Below are positions 60,653 through 64,000 of a DNA stretch of 64,000 bases, piece by piece. The DNA is taken from the NCBI GenBank assembly GCA_013399875.1, contig VXAZ01001047.1:124001-188000 (forward strand), written 5' to 3'. This DNA comes from Gymnorhina tibicen (lineage: Eukaryota > Chordata > Aves > Passeriformes > Artamidae). Positions within the stretch are counted from its first letter, which is position 1. Every line of letters starts with the position of its first letter. The notes beneath the pieces are model-generated. The model ran no database searches. It saw nothing but the letters and a program-made list of their open reading frames with translations, and was not told the DNA's origin. The position numbers and the translations under genes were made by a program.

Positions 60653-62696
60653 CACACTCCTACTCTTTCTGTTTAAGCGATGTGATAGGAGCAGGGCAGC
60701 CCACTTGTTCCTTTCCAAACTGAAAACCAGACCCCATTCCCCAGGGGCTTTCCTGCATATGGAAACCTTTCTGTATTTTAAGCAGCATATTTAAGTTAAA
60801 AACTGCTTGTTATTTCCAAGCAAACATCAATTTCAACTGCATAAGTGCACAAATGAAGAGAGATCAGTCCTCAGCCTGGCTTTGCTCAGTGACCAAAGCG
60901 GTGGGAAAGGGAGGGATTGCCTGTAGCTAGATCCTGAACTAGGATAGCCTCAAAGACAACTGGAACAGCCCAGCATTTACTGCCATTTATGCAACGATCT
61001 GGACTTTACAGCAGTGGTGGTTTGGCAGAGCATGACTCTGTTTTGCATTCTCTCTACTGCGAAGGAGTGGTTTTCACTGTGTTTATAGTCAGAGAAGGAG
61101 TTCCCTTCTGTCTGAGGCCATAACAGCCAGTTAATTACATCCAGGATAAGCCCTTTTTGCACTAGAGCAGTGGCAAGTCTGCCTGGCAGAAACAGCCACT
61201 CAGGAATTTTCTAGCACTTAAAAGCAATGAGGACCTGATCCTGTGTGCAAGGCGCAGTGGCTGAGCTGCTACACACAGGTTACTGTCTGGCACACCAGGA
61301 GCAGGTGACATTTAGTGACCAAAGGCTTTGGTTATTCCTCAGAGGTAGTAGGTAAAAAGCCTTCTGTCAGAAGTGGCAAACACCTGATTGCTTCTCCACA
61401 AAGATGAACAGCAGAAACTTTCCCTAAATTTGAAATTACGAGTATATTACTGCTTGAGAGATTTTGAAAGCCTTACTCATCAGTTTTAGGGCAAGGAACA
61501 TTCCAGTGGCCTCAGGACACTGCGAAGGATTACTGCATGACTGCAGCTAAGGTAAACTCATTTCTGAGCTGTTTGTTTCTCTTTTGATACAAGATTAGTT
61601 TGGTTTGGTGTGCTATTTTACAGGGGTTTTTTTACTTTCATTTTTTTATTTACTTTCATTAAACTACAATAATTTATTAGTCCTCCCATTTGAAGAATTC
61701 CAAATCTTCAGTGGTTTTGTGCTATTGGAAGGTCATGGCTTCAGTAAATGAGGAATTCACTGTACCAAGACCTCTTTTCTGGGGAGTGTCATAGCCCTGC
61801 AGTGCACTACCCAGCACCTCAGCTCCTGGAGTGCAATGCAAGCTCTGCCTTGCTTTCCTCTGGTGCACTGTATTAGTTTGTGTTTCAGACCATATCAAAA
61901 TATGATTAAATTGCTTCTGGACTTGAAGCGGCCTGACAAACAGACTGTTGTTTTAATAGTGCTGTTAGATGCCCCATGGATAGAGCAAATAACTCATATC
62001 CCACATAAAGTGAGCATTGGTACCTAAGACCTCACTACAAGTAACAGAATGCACAGAAATACTGAACAGTAAAATCACAGCAACCCCACAGCATTTGCAG
62101 GGAGCACACCTGCTTGCAGACACCTGAAGCTCTGCCTCCACTGATACTTTTGCCCAGAGTTCAGTGTCTTGAATGTCTTCTTTGCAGACTGCCCTCAAAC
62201 ATGTTAATAAGCAGTTCATCCAAGGCTGGTATTCAGCAGCTGAGATAGGGGCATCTAATGCCACTTGTGTGTCACTGGATATCTGAGACACTTGTGTAAA
62301 TCTGGTAGATAAAGCTCAGGAGTCCCTACCCTCATGACCAGGCAGCCAGAGGCAGGACAAGACCTCTGAGGGCATATAAAACGTCATTCAGCCCTACTTC
62401 TATGCACCTGCACTGCTCTCTAATACACCTCATGGGCTATTATTTTCGTTTAGCCTCAGCTCCTGTCCATAAAGCTTCAATGAGGAACTCCTACTTTTAA
62501 CCCACTTGAGCAAAAAAGATATCCAGATCTGCTTTAAAGGTGTTTATGAAGACTGAGATGACACAGAGAGATTCTGCATATAATTAGAATTAATAGGAAA
62601 GAAAACCTTCAATCTTTTCAATGTGCCCTTAAATCTTGACCTAAAAGAACTTTTTCTCAATTGAATTGCCTATCTCCAAAGAGATACTCCACTTAA

Positions 62697-62723
62697 ATAT
62701 ATATATATATATATATATATATA
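62697..62723 (+). repeat. (AT)13 microsatellite
   Basis: Uninterrupted AT dinucleotides over 27 bases, the longest perfect dinucleotide repeat in the window. Confidence 0.95.
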
Positions 62724-64000
62724 CTGGATGAAATCCTGGACACAGGCTGTGATTTAACTTCTCAATTTGTATGTGCTGCCTGAATAGCTTTAAGATGTTA
62801 CAGCAGTCAGTGCCAATTTATTCCAAAGGATTATAATCATACACTATAAATCACAGAGATGCCACACTAAAGCCATGTTGCTGTGGGATTCAGAATATTT
62901 TGGGCTGGGGATTTACTGGTTTAGTACTCCTTTTGTTCATTCTAAAACTGCTGTCATATTTTGAGTCTTACGGAGTATGGCTTTGTAAAGTTACGCTCCG
63001 TCATAAATTAAACTGCTTAGCAAAAGTGCTTAGTAATGATTTTACATTTTGGCTTAAACACAAACCTTTTTACTTTGTTGTATTACAGCTTTGTGGAGAT
63101 ATCAAATGATTTAATAGCCTGCTTTTCTAGCTTCCCTTTTAGCTGAGACTTTCAAACAGTCCTTCAACAGTTTTGATTCTTCTCCCACAATTCACAGCAA
63201 AAAAGGTCATTTTCCTCTGTAATGCGAACAAAAAAATGACTTTTGAAATGAGCAAGGATCATTACATAAAAAGTAGTTTCTTCACAGATTTTGTCAGATC
63301 CCACAAAAAAGGAGCTTTAAAAATACAGTGTGGCCCATATATGTATTTAATATAATGCCTAAAATGACAGTAATACTTCTCAGGGGATTTGTGAGAACAA
63401 ATTCATTAATATTTGCACAAGGTTTTCAGATCAGCCTTTCTCATTTGCCTTCTTTTGCTGGTTATCTGAAAATAAGGCTCAGTATGAAAGTGTAGGCTTG
63501 ATCCCTTCGGAATGCAGTGCATGTCGCATAAACAAGTGGTTGTACATGCTCAGTCATTAAGATACATTTTAAAAGGGTTTCAAGACAACTTTAAAAATCC
63601 AGTGCTTAAAGTTTGTGTGGTGGTCTGCAAAAACACTTGATTAAACAAAAGAAAGATGTGGGAAGCACAATTTAATTTCTGATTGTGCATTTGCAGAAAG
63701 CTAAATTCTCTGACAACTTTGCCATACCAAAATGTTCCTACCCGTTTTGGGTGCACAGTTGAAAAACAGCCTACTCCTATGTGTAGGGTTGTTCACAGTG
63801 TAGGTGTTACATTTATAATATGCTGAGAGTAAAATTGATATAAGGCTATCTTAACTCAAACTGTCCTTTTTTTTATTGGATTGCACCTGTGCTTTAACAT
63901 TAACTTAATTTTTAGAATTTAATATGACATTAATACAAATAAATCATATAAGGCTTGTTCTTAATGGATTTGCAGCATGCATACATATCACACACGATAA

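Larger units (their letters stand above)
58729..64000. other. Unique DNA with purine and AT tracts
   Basis: No gene or further transposon recognised. Contains an A-rich run near 59908-59920 and the purine tract and (AT)n microsatellite listed separately. The minus-strand frame of 108 codons at 61965-62291 lacks recognisable motifs. The last kilobase is AT-rich, with several ATTAA-type words. Confidence 0.5.

Noticed and set aside
1..64000. CRISPR array, tRNA or rRNA genes, prokaryotic operons or phage modules
   Set aside because: No regularly spaced direct repeats, no cloverleaf-like promoter boxes noticed, and retroelement content is clearly avian.

Overview
The window reads as non-coding euchromatic DNA from a bird, most likely a neoavian and plausibly a songbird. 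The evidence is the repeat content. There are several CR1 LINE 3' ends carrying the avian terminal octamer (ATTCTATG or its complement). There are solo long terminal repeats (LTRs) of avian ERV type, two of them with exact 5-bp target-site duplications. There are A/C-rich or G/T-rich low-complexity tracts. Everything else is AT-rich, CpG-poor unique sequence. I see no operon-like layout, no ribosomal or transfer RNA gene, no CRISPR array, and no open reading frame that I recognise as a protein-coding gene. The longer frames lie inside repeats or low-complexity DNA, or look like chance frames.

Layout. 1-4.2 kb: unique AT-rich DNA. 4.18-5.06 kb: the longest CR1 copy, minus strand. 6.0-6.24 kb: an LTR-like piece, minus strand. 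7.2-7.7 kb: a small CpG-bearing patch where both strands look somewhat gene-like. 9.3-9.7 kb: a short frame beginning like a secretory signal peptide, followed by a CR1 3' end. 13.1-13.3 kb: a striking tract of almost only G and T on the plus strand. 15.08-15.32 kb: a truncated ERVL-type LTR, minus strand. 15.3-29.8 kb: about 14.5 kb with almost no recognisable repeats, including several stretches rich in homeodomain-like and E-box-like motifs. 29.85-30.51 kb: a complete solo LTR. 36.4-37.06 kb: an unclassified LTR-like GC-richer block. 40.4-42.2 kb: two CR1 pieces in opposite orientation. 48.7-49.96 kb: two complete solo LTRs of different families only 81 bp apart. 51.3 kb: a CR1 scrap. 58.09-58.73 kb: one CR1 inserted inside another. 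58.7-64 kb: unique DNA with a purine tract and an (AT)n microsatellite.

How the parts work together: nothing forms a pathway or operon. The window is best described as part of a gene desert or a very long intron, populated by old retroelement insertions. Possible functional content is limited to conserved-element candidates and a few exon-like candidates, which cannot be confirmed from one sequence. I did not find a new biological system. The firmest observations are the LTRs with intact target-site duplications, the nested CR1 and the strand-asymmetric G/T tract. The most speculative are the signal-peptide-like frame at 9318 and the exon-like segments at 7562 and 29406.
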